Shown here: one piece after another, positions 41,734 through 50,694 of the stretch
How the letters are laid out: each line of letters opens with the position of its first letter
Numbering within the stretch: position 1 is the stretch's first letter
From: an uncultured Ruminiclostridium sp.
GTDB lineage: Bacteria; Bacillota; Clostridia; Oscillospirales; Ruminococcaceae
Length of the DNA stretch: 50,751 bases
Reading direction: 5' to 3'
Assembly (NCBI GenBank): GCA_949878745.1
Contig: CATLBH010000018.1
Coordinates: forward strand, 1 to 50,751
Notes under the pieces: model-generated
What the model saw: the letters and a program-made list of their open reading frames with translations, nothing else
Databases searched by the model: none
Told to the model about the DNA's origin: nothing
Translations under genes and position numbers: made by a program

Positions 41734-42240
41734 ATGAGAAATATCATACTGATCGGAATGCCCGCCTGCGGCAAAAGTACCGTCGGCGTGCTTTTAGCCA
41801 AAACCTTAGGCGTGGATTTTACGGATACCGACCTGATTATTCAGCTTAAACAAAAAAGCACTCTTCAGCGTCTTATTGACATAAACGGCCTTGAAAAATT
41901 TAAAGAATATGAAAACAGCGCGCTGATGTCAGTGACCTGCGAATCCGACACGGTGATTGCCACCGGCGGCAGCGCGGTATTCTGCGACAAGGGAATGCAT
42001 CATCTGAAACGCAACGGTATTTGCGTGTATTTGGAGCTGCCCTTGTACGATATCAGCTCCCGCCTGTCAAATATAAAAACGCGGGGCATTGCCTGCCGCC
42101 GCGGCGAAGGTTTGGAAGAGATATTTAAAGAACGTGAGCCGCTTTACAATAAATATGCAGACATAAAAATAAACTGTGAGGACAAAAGCTGTGAACAAAC
42201 GGTGGAAAAAATAATTGCCGCGCTGAACATAAAGCCGTAA
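41734..42240 (+). CDS. aroK: shikimate kinase-like protein
   Basis: Shikimate kinase phosphorylates shikimate in aromatic amino acid synthesis. The 168-residue protein has Walker A GMPACGKST (8-16), the DTD motif in FTDTDLI, ATGGSAV in place of the usual GGG, and EREPLYNKYAD with the lid arginine. The usual FR of the substrate-binding segment reads FK here (GLEKFKEYEN). These changes occur in a Clostridia subfamily that is annotated as shikimate kinase, but they leave room for another substrate. It is 51 bases after the APH-like gene with a weak ribosome binding site, and has no other aro gene nearby. Confidence 0.78.
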   Translation: MRNIILIGMPACGKSTVGVLLAKTLGVDFTDTDLIIQLKQKSTLQRLIDINGLEKFKEYENSALMSVTCESDTVIATGGSAVFCDKGMHHLKRNGICVYLELPLYDISSRLSNIKTRGIACRRGEGLEEIFKEREPLYNKYADIKINCEDKSCEQTVEKIIAALNIKP

Positions 42241-42371
42241 AAGGGTCGTAAAATCCGCAAGGGATTTCTTCGGTTTTCCTTTTTCTCTCTTGTTTTGCGG
42301 CAGTTTAAACCAACGTTTTTTGATATATTATATAACGATGTGAAAAAAATTTAAATTTTTTAAAAAAGGTA

Positions 42372-42400
42372 TTGACAAATCCTCGGAAATGTGATAATAT
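42372..42400 (+). promoter_or_regulatory. promoter of tRNA-Gln
   Basis: TTGACA (42372-42377) and TAATAT (42395-42400) with a 17-base spacer, 18 bases before the tRNA. Confidence 0.8.
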
Positions 42401-42417
42401 TATAGGGTCGTAAAAAT

Positions 42418-42493
42418 TGGGGCGTCGCCAAGTGGTAAGGCAGTGGACTCTGACTCCACCATTTCGAGGGTTCAAATCCTTCCGCCCCAACCA
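42418..42493 (+). tRNA. tRNA-Gln (anticodon CTG), CCA encoded
   Basis: A complete cloverleaf is visible. The acceptor stem pairs TGGGGCG with CGCCCCA, the D arm is GCCAAGTGGTAAGGC, and the anticodon stem GTGGA/TCCAC encloses CTCTGAC with anticodon CTG. The T arm is GAGGGTTCAAATCCTTC. The 3' CCA (42491-42493) follows discriminator A. The initial T of the acceptor is typical of glutamine tRNAs. It lies at the left edge of the accessory region. Confidence 0.95.
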
Positions 42494-42498
42494 AGTTG

Positions 42499-42545
42499 AA
42501 AGCTACATTTTTAGTGCAAAATGCACAAAGAATGTAGCTTTTTCT
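42499..42545 (+). terminator. terminator of tRNA-Gln
   Basis: AAAGCTACATT (42499-42509) pairs with AATGTAGCTTT (42531-42541), followed by TTTCTTTT. Confidence 0.85.
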
Positions 42546-42605
42546 TTTACACAATAACCAACCGCAGGTTAAAAAGCCTGCGGTTTTCTGTTAGGAGGTA
42601 ATGGC

Positions 42606-43463
42606 ATGAACAAACTAAGGGTAGCTGCTTATTGTAGAGTAAGCACTAATCACGAAGAACAGGAATCAAGCCTTGAAACACAATTTTCCTATTATGGCAG
42701 ACTCATTGCGGGGCATGATGGCTGGCAACTTGTGAAAATCTATGCCGAACGTGCGTCGGGAACACAAATGAAAAAGCGTCCCGAGTTCATGAAGATGATC
42801 AAGGCTTGCAGACAAGGAAAGATTGATTTGATTCTAACAAAGTCAATAAGCCGATTTGGAAGAAACACGTTGGATACGCTTAAAGTATTATACGAACTCT
42901 TTAATTTAGACGTCAAGGTCTACTTTGAAAAAGAGAACTTAAATAATTTTGATAAGGAGATGCGAACAACAATGGGAATTTATGCAGGATTTGCTCAGGA
43001 AGAAAGCAAGAGCATGAGCGATAATATTAAATGGGGCATTCGTGAGAAAATGCGAGAGGGTAAGGTTTGTCTCAATTGCACACGATTCTTAGGTTACACC
43101 AAAGATAAAAACGGTAAATTGGTCGTTGTAGAATCTGAGGCAGTTATTGTTAGAAAGATATTTGAGCTGTATTTGAATGGCTTTGGTGTTCGTAAAATCA
43201 AGAAGTACCTTGAGGAGAACGGTATCAAAACTGTGACTGGTAAGGGTGCCTGGAGCACTTCGACAATTGACCGTATTCTATCGAATGAAAAGTATGTCGG
43301 TGATGTGCTTATGCAAAAGAGCTTTACCGATGACTTCCTGACAGGAAAGCGTAAGAAGAATGAAGGTGAATTAGCTATGTATTTCATCGAAAATGACCAT
43401 GAAGCAATTATTGGCAGAGAAATATTTGAAGCTGTTCAAAGGCACAAAATCAAGCAAGAATAA
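42606..43463 (+). CDS. serine recombinase, C-terminally short
   Basis: The 285-residue protein has the resolvase catalytic domain with the nucleophile serine in AAYCRVSTNHEEQESS (about residue 13), SISRFGRNTLDTL, and EESKSMSDNIKWG. A recombinase domain follows (EAVIVRKIFELYLNGFGVRKIKKYLEE, WSTSTIDRILSNEKYVGDV). It stops right after HEAIIGREIFEAVQ. Large serine recombinases usually continue for 150-250 more residues with a zinc ribbon and coiled coil, which are absent here. The ATG at 42606 has AGGAGG. Its position 113 bases after a tRNA fits an integrated element, and it may be non-functional. Base composition is AT-richer than its left neighbours. Confidence 0.85.
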   Translation: MNKLRVAAYCRVSTNHEEQESSLETQFSYYGRLIAGHDGWQLVKIYAERASGTQMKKRPEFMKMIKACRQGKIDLILTKSISRFGRNTLDTLKVLYELFNLDVKVYFEKENLNNFDKEMRTTMGIYAGFAQEESKSMSDNIKWGIREKMREGKVCLNCTRFLGYTKDKNGKLVVVESEAVIVRKIFELYLNGFGVRKIKKYLEENGIKTVTGKGAWSTSTIDRILSNEKYVGDVLMQKSFTDDFLTGKRKKNEGELAMYFIENDHEAIIGREIFEAVQRHKIKQE

Positions 43464-44056
43464 AATATTAGGTTTATCTAATAATTCGCATAATTATGAG
43501 GAGCGTTATAAATTGTTTTTTTGAGCGTATAGCATTGGAAATCTAATTACTTTGAATAGTTTTCTGGCGAAAGTCAAAAAATCTTTTTGTCAACGATGAC
43601 ACAGACTATTTCAAATTCGAATACACCTTACTTTATATTTGTAAACGGCATATTTGCCTAAGGTTGATGCGTCAGAAATTATAAAATCGAATGCCCTTAT
43701 CTAAGCGATTTGGTATGCTTGGAATTTTATAGACGAAATTGCAAAAATAGCAAAACTGTCAAATGAAAATTCAAGGTTTCGAGATTTTAACGTCCTGTTT
43801 ACAATTTGAAGCAGTTTAAAGCGTTTATTATCGGTAATTACTATTTTGATTCTAATGGAGTCCTTTTCCCTATTATGTTCCTTTTAAATGTATTATTTAA
43901 TAATAATTCTGATAGTCTGACCTGATAATCTATTTCTAAAAAATAAACTTCAATGTTATTGACATTCGTTTGTATTTAGCGGTATAATATGGGTGGAGAA
44001 CTTTTCTGACGGCATACGCAAAAGCGTATAAACATAATGATTATATGGTGGTTTAT
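43464..44056 (+). other. AT-rich gap with promoter of the SIR2-STAND gene
   Basis: Nearly 600 bases carry no open frame worth calling and no remnant of the missing recombinase tail that I can recognise. At the right end TTGACA (43959-43964) and TATAAT (43983-43988), 18 bases apart, form a consensus promoter for the following gene, with a leader of about 60 bases. Confidence 0.6.
43959..43988 (+). promoter_or_regulatory. promoter of the SIR2-STAND gene
   Basis: Perfect hexamers TTGACA (43959-43964) and TATAAT (43983-43988), 18-base spacer. Confidence 0.8.
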
Positions 44057-47000
44057 ATGAATATTACTGATATTATTAATTATAATGTTCCTTACAATCA
44101 ACGCAATTTAGACTCGCTTGTTGAAAAAATTAGGAAAAATTCTGTTGTTCCATTCGTTGGAGCTGGATTATCTATGTTATTTGAGAATGTATATCCATCA
44201 TGGGGCGACTTTTTAAAACAAGCATTTAAATTTTTTTCTGCTTCGTTAACATTAAGTGAGAATGAATTTGATAAAAATAATAATGAAGAAAAGGCAAATT
44301 ACCTTTTTAGAAATATAGGGAAAGCAACATTTGCTGATTATTTACGAGAAACATTTGGAGATCATCTTTTAGAAAGAGAAATATGTGAGTTTACTGATAA
44401 ACCTGTATATTTGCTTCCGTTAATTTTTAATTCTGGATTAATTGTTACAACCAATTATGATAGAGTTATTGAAAAAATATTTTCTGCACACTCAAAACAG
44501 TTAGTTGTTGCACATCCAGGCCATTTTGAAGCTCTAAACAGGGCACTTGGAGACAATGAACTTTTATTGTTTAAAATGCATGGTGATATATGCGAGCCAG
44601 ACACATCGGTTATTCTTACTGGAGAACAATATGATAAGGCATATTCTAATCCAAAATTAAGAGAAACGTTAAAAAGAATTATCACTTGTAAAACTATGTT
44701 GTTTTTGGGGTGCAGTTTGATTAACGATAGATATTTGGATTATTTTATAGATTCACCATTATCAGGAACAAGGCATTTTGCAATTATTCCGTGTGAACAA
44801 TCTTTAATTAGTGAGAGAAGAACATATTTAGAAAATAAATATTTAATTCAAAGTATTATTTATCCTAATGATGAGCATCAATGCGTTTACGAAATACTTA
44901 AATACATTGTAGATTCAGTAAAATTAGAAAATGAGAGTTCACATAATCAACCAATTTTAAATAATGAATGGTTCAATATGCAGAATTTTATTCAAATAAA
45001 AAATCTGGGTGACAGATATATGCCAGATTTGAATGTTGAACTTGAGATTAGTAAAACATTTGAAGCACTTGGAAGAAGTGATGAATTCTTTGACTATTTC
45101 CTTAATGAAACAGATAAAATAATTTGTGAATTGAGTAATCTGAAAATACCCGAGATATTAAAAGAAACTAATATAATTGGGGAAACAGTAAAGTCACTTT
45201 CTATAACATCTTTAGATGAATTAGATGTTGATAAAATTCTGAAAGCTATTGAAAATATTCGTAATTTTCTTAATGAACATAATTTTAAAACAGAAAATGA
45301 ATATTATTGTGCTAAAAAAGCCTCTTATTCACTTGAAAATTATGCTAAGATAATAACATCTAAGGAAATAAAAGCATTTAATACACCTTTTGTTCTGTTG
45401 CATGGTGAAGGTGGTGTTGGAAAGTCTCATCTAATTGCGGATGTGATAACTAAGCGAATAAACCGGAAGCAAAAATCAATCTTGCTTTTAGGACAACATT
45501 TCAAGCAGGAAAAACCATCGGATGAAATCCTGAGGTTACTTGATATAAAAATAAATTTTGAAGCTTTTCTTGATATCCTCAACAATATTGCTGAGAAAGA
45601 AAAATCCAGAATTATTATTTTTATAGATGCACTTAATGAAGGCAAAGGGAAAAGTATTTGGAATGCATATTTACCAGAGATTGTTGAAAATATAAAACGA
45701 TGTCCTTGGCTTGGATTAGTTGCTTCTATAAGGACGGAATATGTTAATAGTCTGTTCTTTGAACAATCTAAATTAAAGAATAGTTTTGTTGCTTTACAAC
45801 ATACTGGTTTTTCAAATCTGGAATATGAAGCTGTAAAAAAATATTTTGAATATTATAAAGTTACTTGTTTGGATATACCCCTTTCAGATCAAGAATTCAA
45901 AAATCCCTTGTTTGTCAGAATGTTTTGTAGTAGCTTTAGCGGACAAACAGTCAATTTGAATGAAATAAGTTTTACGGATATTTATAAAAATTATTTATCA
46001 AGAATAAATGATGAAATTGCAGGCAAATGTAATTACAGCAAACATATTAATGTTGTAGAAAAACTTCTCGATGCACTTGCAGAATATAAATATCAAAAAA
46101 ACTTAAAAAATAATTTTATGCCATTAGATGATTGTATAGAAATTATAACCGAAATCGAAAATAAATTTAATTTATCATCGTCACTGTTGGATGAATTGAT
46201 TTCTTGCGGTCTTTTGACACAAAACATTTTTTCTGGTGGAGAGGAATATATTTTTGTAACTTATGAAAAACTTGAAGATTATTTTTATGGGAAAAGGCTT
46301 GTCAGGGAACTTGAAGAAAAAGGAATAGATGAATTTAAAAGAAATCATTGCGATCTTGTGCATTATCCGGATGTTCTTGAAGCATTTTCGATAGTATTAT
46401 CTGAAAGCAATCAATTAGAACTATTTGAGTTGTTTGAAGCCGATAAATATAATGTAATTGAGGCTTTCTGTCGTACACTTAAATGGAGAAAGATGAGGAG
46501 CCTAAAAGAGAATATTCGAGATTATATAAACGCTACGGTTTTAAAAACAGAGAGTTATGTTTTCTTTGAACAACTTATTCTCATTGCTCCGAAGATTAGT
46601 CATGCACTAAATGCGGACTCTACAGTAAAAACTATCATGGAATGTCAAATGCCAGATAGAGATAGTTTTTTTATTCCGCTTTTTGACAGCTTGTTTTTTG
46701 ATGATAATTCTGTTATAATGCAATTAATAGATTGGTGCCTGCAAAGCAAAGAAGGATATAATGTAAACGATGAAACGATACGACTTACAGCTATTATGCT
46801 TTCGACATTTATGATATCATCAAACCGAAAATTGAGAGATATGACTACAAAAGCCCTCGTAATTCTGCTTAGTGGGCATATCAATATCTTAATCAAAGTT
46901 ATGAAAACTTTTGAAGCTATTGATGACCCATATGTTACAGAGAGACTGTATGCAGTTGCATTTGGGTGCATCACAAATGCAACTGCACTAAGTGAAATTG

Positions 47001-48532
47001 GAGAGCTTGCTATTTATGTTTATAACACTATTTTCAATGCTGATATAATTTATCCCAATATTCTTATACGGGATTATGCTAAAAGCATTGTAGAATATGC
47101 AAAGTATAAAACAAGCAGTGCCAAACTAAGTTGTCTCCAAGTTCAACCGCCTTATAAATCTATCTTTCCAAACATACCGCCAGACAAAGAAATTGACAAG
47201 TTTAGATATGATTATAACAGCCCAAATTTTAAAGATTATTTTTGGAGTCAAAATATAATACTAAACTCTATGCAAGTGGAATATGATCGTAATGGGCAGC
47301 CAGGTGGATATGGTGATTTTGGCAGATATATATTTCAAAGTTATTTTTCATCATGGGAAAATTTGGACTATAATGATTTGAAAAATATTGCTATTAAGAG
47401 AATTTTTGAATTGGGATATGATGTGGAAAAACACGGAATATATGATCGTAAATTTTCAAACGGAAGAGCTAGGAATGAATCATATGAACGCATAGGAAAG
47501 AAATACCAGTGGATAGCGTTGTATGAGTTAGCTGCTCAAGTTGCAGATAAATATAAAATGAAAATCTATACTGATGAATATGGAAGTAGTGATGAAATGT
47601 ATTGTAAAGGTTCATTTGAACCAAATATAAGGGACATTGATCCAACAGCAATGCTTATTTCCTCTACTATAAAAAGTAATAAGATTCATAAAACAATATA
47701 TACATTTCCAAGTGAATGCTGTGAATCGTGGATTAATGATTTTAAGGACTTTCCTGATATAAATAAAATGATCCATTCAATCCATAATGATGAAACTTAC
47801 ATCCTTTTAAACGGGCAATACTTGTGGAATGAAAAAAATAATATACCGCATAACTTCATGGATGAAATTAGGGATATGTGGATATTAATTAATAGTTATA
47901 TCGTTAAAAGCGATAATTTGCAGGAATATATTAGTGCATTTGCAGATTGCGAAGTTGACTTTATGGGAAGGTGGGCATCTGAGCCTACCGAAAACTTTAA
48001 TATGTTTAATAAAGAGTTTTATTGGTCCGATGTGCATGATTTTTTTTGCAATCCTTACTATGGTCAAGATGATTGGACAGAACTTAGCCGTTTTGACAAT
48101 AAAATGATTTGTAAGGGCAAAAAGGTTTTGATTCCAACATTCAGGTATTGTTCTGAAAGACACGGTGATCAAGTAGAAGATGGATTGGCGTCTTGGTATA
48201 AACCATGCCGGGAATTATTTGATGATCTTGCGTTAGCATACGGTTATGGAAATAGTATGTTGTATGATAATTTTGGAAATCTGATTTGTTTTGACAGCGG
48301 TGAACTTCTTAATGAAGATATAGGCTTTTTCATCAAATTAGATTCTCTTAAAGATTTTTTAAAAGCAAAGGGGTACTCAATTTTTTGGACGGTTCTATCA
48401 GAAAAAAGAGTTGATGAAGTAGAACGAAGTGTGCTGGGTAAAAGAAAGTATAAAATGCCCCATCTTTCTGGTTATTTTTATTTTAACGAAAGTGGTGAAA
48501 TTGTTTTTAACTCAAAACAATTTGACTTTTAA
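44057..48532 (+). CDS. SIR2-STAND protein, probable antiphage NADase
   Basis: This 1491-residue protein has three parts. Residues about 20-290 form a SIR2-type domain: PFVGAGLSM, VTTNYDRVIEKIF (Asn133, Asp135), KMHGDICEPDTSVILTGEQY (His175) and FLGCSLINDRYLDYF. Residues about 440-650 form a STAND-like P-loop ATPase with Walker A GEGGVGKS (450-457), Walker B IIIFIDALNEG and a sensor-like ASIRTEY. The remaining 800 or so residues probably sense a trigger; near 1147 is KKYQWIALYELAAQVADKY, a block I recall from other large bacterial ATPases of this kind. Known SIR2-STAND proteins (Avs5-type) deplete NAD on phage infection. ATG 44057 is preferred over 44045 for its GGTGG. The gene stands alone in AT-rich DNA beside an integrase. 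Confidence 0.85.
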   Translation: MNITDIINYNVPYNQRNLDSLVEKIRKNSVVPFVGAGLSMLFENVYPSWGDFLKQAFKFFSASLTLSENEFDKNNNEEKANYLFRNIGKATFADYLRETFGDHLLEREICEFTDKPVYLLPLIFNSGLIVTTNYDRVIEKIFSAHSKQLVVAHPGHFEALNRALGDNELLLFKMHGDICEPDTSVILTGEQYDKAYSNPKLRETLKRIITCKTMLFLGCSLINDRYLDYFIDSPLSGTRHFAIIPCEQSLISERRTYLENKYLIQSIIYPNDEHQCVYEILKYIVDSVKLENESSHNQPILNNEWFNMQNFIQIKNLGDRYMPDLNVELEISKTFEALGRSDEFFDYFLNETDKIICELSNLKIPEILKETNIIGETVKSLSITSLDELDVDKILKAIENIRNFLNEHNFKTENEYYCAKKASYSLENYAKIITSKEIKAFNTPFVLLHGEGGVGKSHLIADVITKRINRKQKSILLLGQHFKQEKPSDEILRLLDIKINFEAFLDILNNIAEKEKSRIIIFIDALNEGKGKSIWNAYLPEIVENIKRCPWLGLVASIRTEYVNSLFFEQSKLKNSFVALQHTGFSNLEYEAVKKYFEYYKVTCLDIPLSDQEFKNPLFVRMFCSSFSGQTVNLNEISFTDIYKNYLSRINDEIAGKCNYSKHINVVEKLLDALAEYKYQKNLKNNFMPLDDCIEIITEIENKFNLSSSLLDELISCGLLTQNIFSGGEEYIFVTYEKLEDYFYGKRLVRELEEKGIDEFKRNHCDLVHYPDVLEAFSIVLSESNQLELFELFEADKYNVIEAFCRTLKWRKMRSLKENIRDYINATVLKTESYVFFEQLILIAPKISHALNADSTVKTIMECQMPDRDSFFIPLFDSLFFDDNSVIMQLIDWCLQSKEGYNVNDETIRLTAIMLSTFMISSNRKLRDMTTKALVILLSGHINILIKVMKTFEAIDDPYVTERLYAVAFGCITNATALSEIGELAIYVYNTIFNADIIYPNILIRDYAKSIVEYAKYKTSSAKLSCLQVQPPYKSIFPNIPPDKEIDKFRYDYNSPNFKDYFWSQNIILNSMQVEYDRNGQPGGYGDFGRYIFQSYFSSWENLDYNDLKNIAIKRIFELGYDVEKHGIYDRKFSNGRARNESYERIGKKYQWIALYELAAQVADKYKMKIYTDEYGSSDEMYCKGSFEPNIRDIDPTAMLISSTIKSNKIHKTIYTFPSECCESWINDFKDFPDINKMIHSIHNDETYILLNGQYLWNEKNNIPHNFMDEIRDMWILINSYIVKSDNLQEYISAFADCEVDFMGRWASEPTENFNMFNKEFYWSDVHDFFCNPYYGQDDWTELSRFDNKMICKGKKVLIPTFRYCSERHGDQVEDGLASWYKPCRELFDDLALAYGYGNSMLYDNFGNLICFDSGELLNEDIGFFIKLDSLKDFLKAKGYSIFWTVLSEKRVDEVERSVLGKRKYKMPHLSGYFYFNESGEIVFNSKQFDF

Positions 48533-48623
48533 ATCAGGTTATTTTATCCACGGCATCTCTATTTTGTTTATATGTAAAAATCTTTTTCAGATAGATGTGA
48601 CATCAGCGTTCCGCTAGGACCGG

Positions 48624-48656
48624 ATAAGCTCCCATTTTCACAGGAGCTTATTTTTG
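48624..48656 (+). terminator. terminator of the SIR2-STAND gene
   Basis: ATAAGCTCC (48624-48632) pairs with GGAGCTTAT (48643-48651), followed by TTTTG. Confidence 0.85.
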
Positions 48657-48705
48657 TATTGTTTCCACCAAAAATCTTTTTGGTCACAATAACACATAAA
48701 GGTAA

Positions 48706-48741
48706 ACTTTCATAGGTTCTAAATAAAAAGCCTATGAAAGT
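48706..48741. repeat. perfect 11-bp inverted repeat
   Basis: ACTTTCATAGG (48706-48716) and CCTATGAAAGT (48731-48741) pair completely around a 14-base A-rich loop. No T run follows; it may be an element end or binding site. Confidence 0.5.
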
Positions 48742-48762
48742 ATTCTTTATTTAAAGCAAAAA

Positions 48763-48798
48763 GCACTCGGCGAAGCGGTTCGACACTCCGCCGAGTGC
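48763..48798 (-). terminator. strong minus-strand terminator-like hairpin
   Basis: GCACTCGGCG (48763-48772) pairs with CGCCGAGTGC (48789-48798). On the minus strand a TTTTTGC run follows. No intact minus-strand gene lies immediately upstream of it, which suggests a lost gene. Confidence 0.6.
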
Positions 48799-49167
48799 AA
48801 AAAATCAAATGAATCCAAACTCCTGTTACCTTTTCTTTTGACGTGTCAACCCAACAACGCACAATGGCACACGCCCCTGTACTTGCTTCCGAGGTAGCTC
48901 AACCGAAAAGGTGTATATACTCGCTATGATACTCAGTCACGGCGCAGTTGTTACGGAAACAGAGGAACTTGTTTCTTGCAGGAGGGGTTATTCAATTTGT
49001 ACGGCTAAGTGCATTGACTTTGCCGGAAGCGAAAAATTGACCGTATTATCACAACGCTGACAATTTTTCGGTATATTTTAATTGCTTGAAAAAGCAACTA
49101 AAATCAACGAAACTCGAAAAACAAACAAAAGCACGCTCACTGCCATACCAAAACAGTGAACGTACCC

Positions 49168-49196
49168 TTGACAAATGTATCTAAACGTGTTAAAAT
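49168..49196 (+). promoter_or_regulatory. promoter of the candidate small RNA
   Basis: TTGACA (49168-49173) and TAAAAT (49191-49196) with a 17-base spacer. Confidence 0.7.
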
Positions 49197-49202
49197 GTAT
49201 AC

Positions 49203-49302
49203 ACGCTTAAAGCATAATCTAAGACGCTCGACTGCTGGTAACAGTCGAGGGTTTACGGGTAAAGGAGTTGCTAAATCAACTCCTTTACCCGATTATGTTT
49301 TT
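49203..49302 (+). ncRNA. candidate small RNA or attenuated leader
   Basis: Behind the promoter lie two perfect hairpins: CTCGACTG/CAGTCGAG (49227-49249) and GGGTAAAGGAGTTG/CAACTCCTTTACCC (49257-49290), the latter followed by GATTATGTTTTTC as in a terminator. No downstream gene on the plus strand exists for a leader to control. The ATG at 49195 opens a frame through both hairpins, but it overlaps the promoter and lacks a ribosome binding site. AAAGGAG within the stem could be a sequestered ribosome binding site. Confidence 0.5.
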
Positions 49303-49648
49303 CAAAGATATTTATATGTTTTTATTATAAACCTTTTTTCGGAAAATGTCAATAGAATATGAAAAATTTTTTAAAAATTGTAAAAAATTTGTGATTATTT
49401 TCTCATATAAAAAGCAATTATGCAGAAATTTGAAAAGAAAAACGGAAAATTGAAATCAAGCGCAAATTTTCCTATTTCCGGCGAATTTTATGTAAATAAT
49501 CTTTTCAGCTGAGCAAATAACGTTGGCATACTTTTAGCAGCTTTTCATACCCAAAAACGTCCTGACATAAAAAATCAAACCGCAGTTATCACAACATAAT
49601 AAACAAGCATAAAAATGTTTCTTTTTCGTCTTTCCTCTAACGGTCTTG

Positions 49649-49815
49649 TTAGGGAACCACTGATTAAATCGGATGCGCGCATCTTGCTTGCATATTTTCC
49701 GTCAGATTGCACAACTTCTCCTTGACGGGCGCTAGCCCGCCTGCGTCGAATTTGTACAATCTGACGAAAAATCTGCCGCGCAATATACACACCGATTTAA
49801 TCAGCGGTTCCTTAG
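49649..49815. mobile_element. MITE-like element, copy 2 (GGAACCGCTGAT ends)
   Basis: Left end TTAGGGAACCACTGATTAAA (49649-) and right end TTTAATCAGCGGTTCCTTAG (-49815) are inverted repeats with few mismatches. A second nested pair, GTCAGATTG and CAATCTGAC, lets most of the 167 bases fold into one long hairpin. TTAG flanks both ends, as at 38743. It lies 18 bases from the 3' end of the gene at 49833. Confidence 0.75.
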
Positions 49816-49832
49816 ATTATACTTGTATAACA

Positions 49833-50606
49833 TTACGGGAGTACCATCTTAAATTTTTGAGAAACAGACGCAAAAAAATGCCGGATCCTGCTGCGAATCC
49901 GGCTTATCTTCTGTTTTAAAAACTCTCCAAATACAGGTGCCGCACTGGTGGGGGTATCAGCTTCTTCGGGTTGATATTCGCAATCCAAGCTTACATTATC
50001 CGATTCTGGTTCATACTCAAAATCCTGATATTCTTCGCTCGTCTCACAGCAATCGGATTGAACGCATATTTCATTGAGAATAGACGTATTGCCCATTAAA
50101 ACTTCTTTTATGATCTGCCAAAGTTCAAAAAAGATTGTTTTTTGTTTTCTGATCCAATTAAGCAGCTTATCTGTCTTTTCGGATCCGACAATACGTTCTA
50201 TTTTTTTTATAAGAAAGTAACGGTTATGCCCCTTGCTGCCGTCCTTTTTGATATAATTTTCTTTTTTTATGATTCCTTTTTCCTCCAAGACAGTATAGGC
50301 TTTCACAATAGACGACGCGCCCATTTTGTCGGTCTTTGAAATTTGCGTAAACGACGGAAAACAGAAGGGATCGTTAAAAGCAAACATATACAGGGTTAAT
50401 AACAGCTCTGTTGCAACAGACGACATTTCAACGAAAATAAATTCCGAAGGCAGGAGAAAATAGTCGCTTTGCGGATCGAAATTGCAGACGGTTATCGTAT
50501 TGCAGGTCTGTCTGCCTGTCACAGGGCTTATATTGTGTTCCATTCTTATGTACCCGTTGGTTTGCAGATAGCGCAAGGTTACATTAACGCTTCTTTGGCA
50601 CTCCAT
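49833..50606 (-). pseudogene. N-terminally truncated replication-initiator-like winged-helix protein
   Basis: The readable 257 residues begin in the middle of a helix-turn-helix: CQRSVNVTLRYLQTNGYIRMEHN is the recognition-helix end of one. A second winged-helix region follows (LLTLYMFAFNDPFCFPSFTQISKTDKMGASSIVKAYTVLEEKGII), then an acidic linker and a basic C-terminus. This order resembles plasmid or element replication initiators and DnaD-like proteins. ATG 50606 has no ribosome binding site, and an in-frame TGA lies about 16 codons upstream of it. An alternative frame upstream begins MAIKRKSQIVL. So the 5' end is lost or frameshifted. Its base composition and location suggest mobile-element origin. 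Confidence 0.6.
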
Positions 50607-50694
50607 AAAATTTTGTGTAAAAGTAAATCCAACCAGTCAAGAGCAGGGCTTGCGAAGCAAGCACGATTTGGGATTTCCTCTTAATTGCCATACT

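Larger units (their letters stand above)
48533..49832. other. 1.3-kb gene-poor stretch with hairpins, candidate small RNA and MITE
   Basis: It contains a terminator (48624-48656), a hairpin (48706-48741), a minus-strand terminator (48763-48798), a candidate small RNA (49203-49302) and a MITE-like element (49649-49815). Between 48830 and 49130 there is GC-richer DNA with only short interrupted frames on the plus strand, which looks like decayed mobile-element sequence. Confidence 0.6.

Noticed and set aside
49156-49362. 68-residue plus-strand frame
   Set aside because: It starts before the promoter -10 and runs through two perfect hairpins and the terminator; a small RNA is the better reading.
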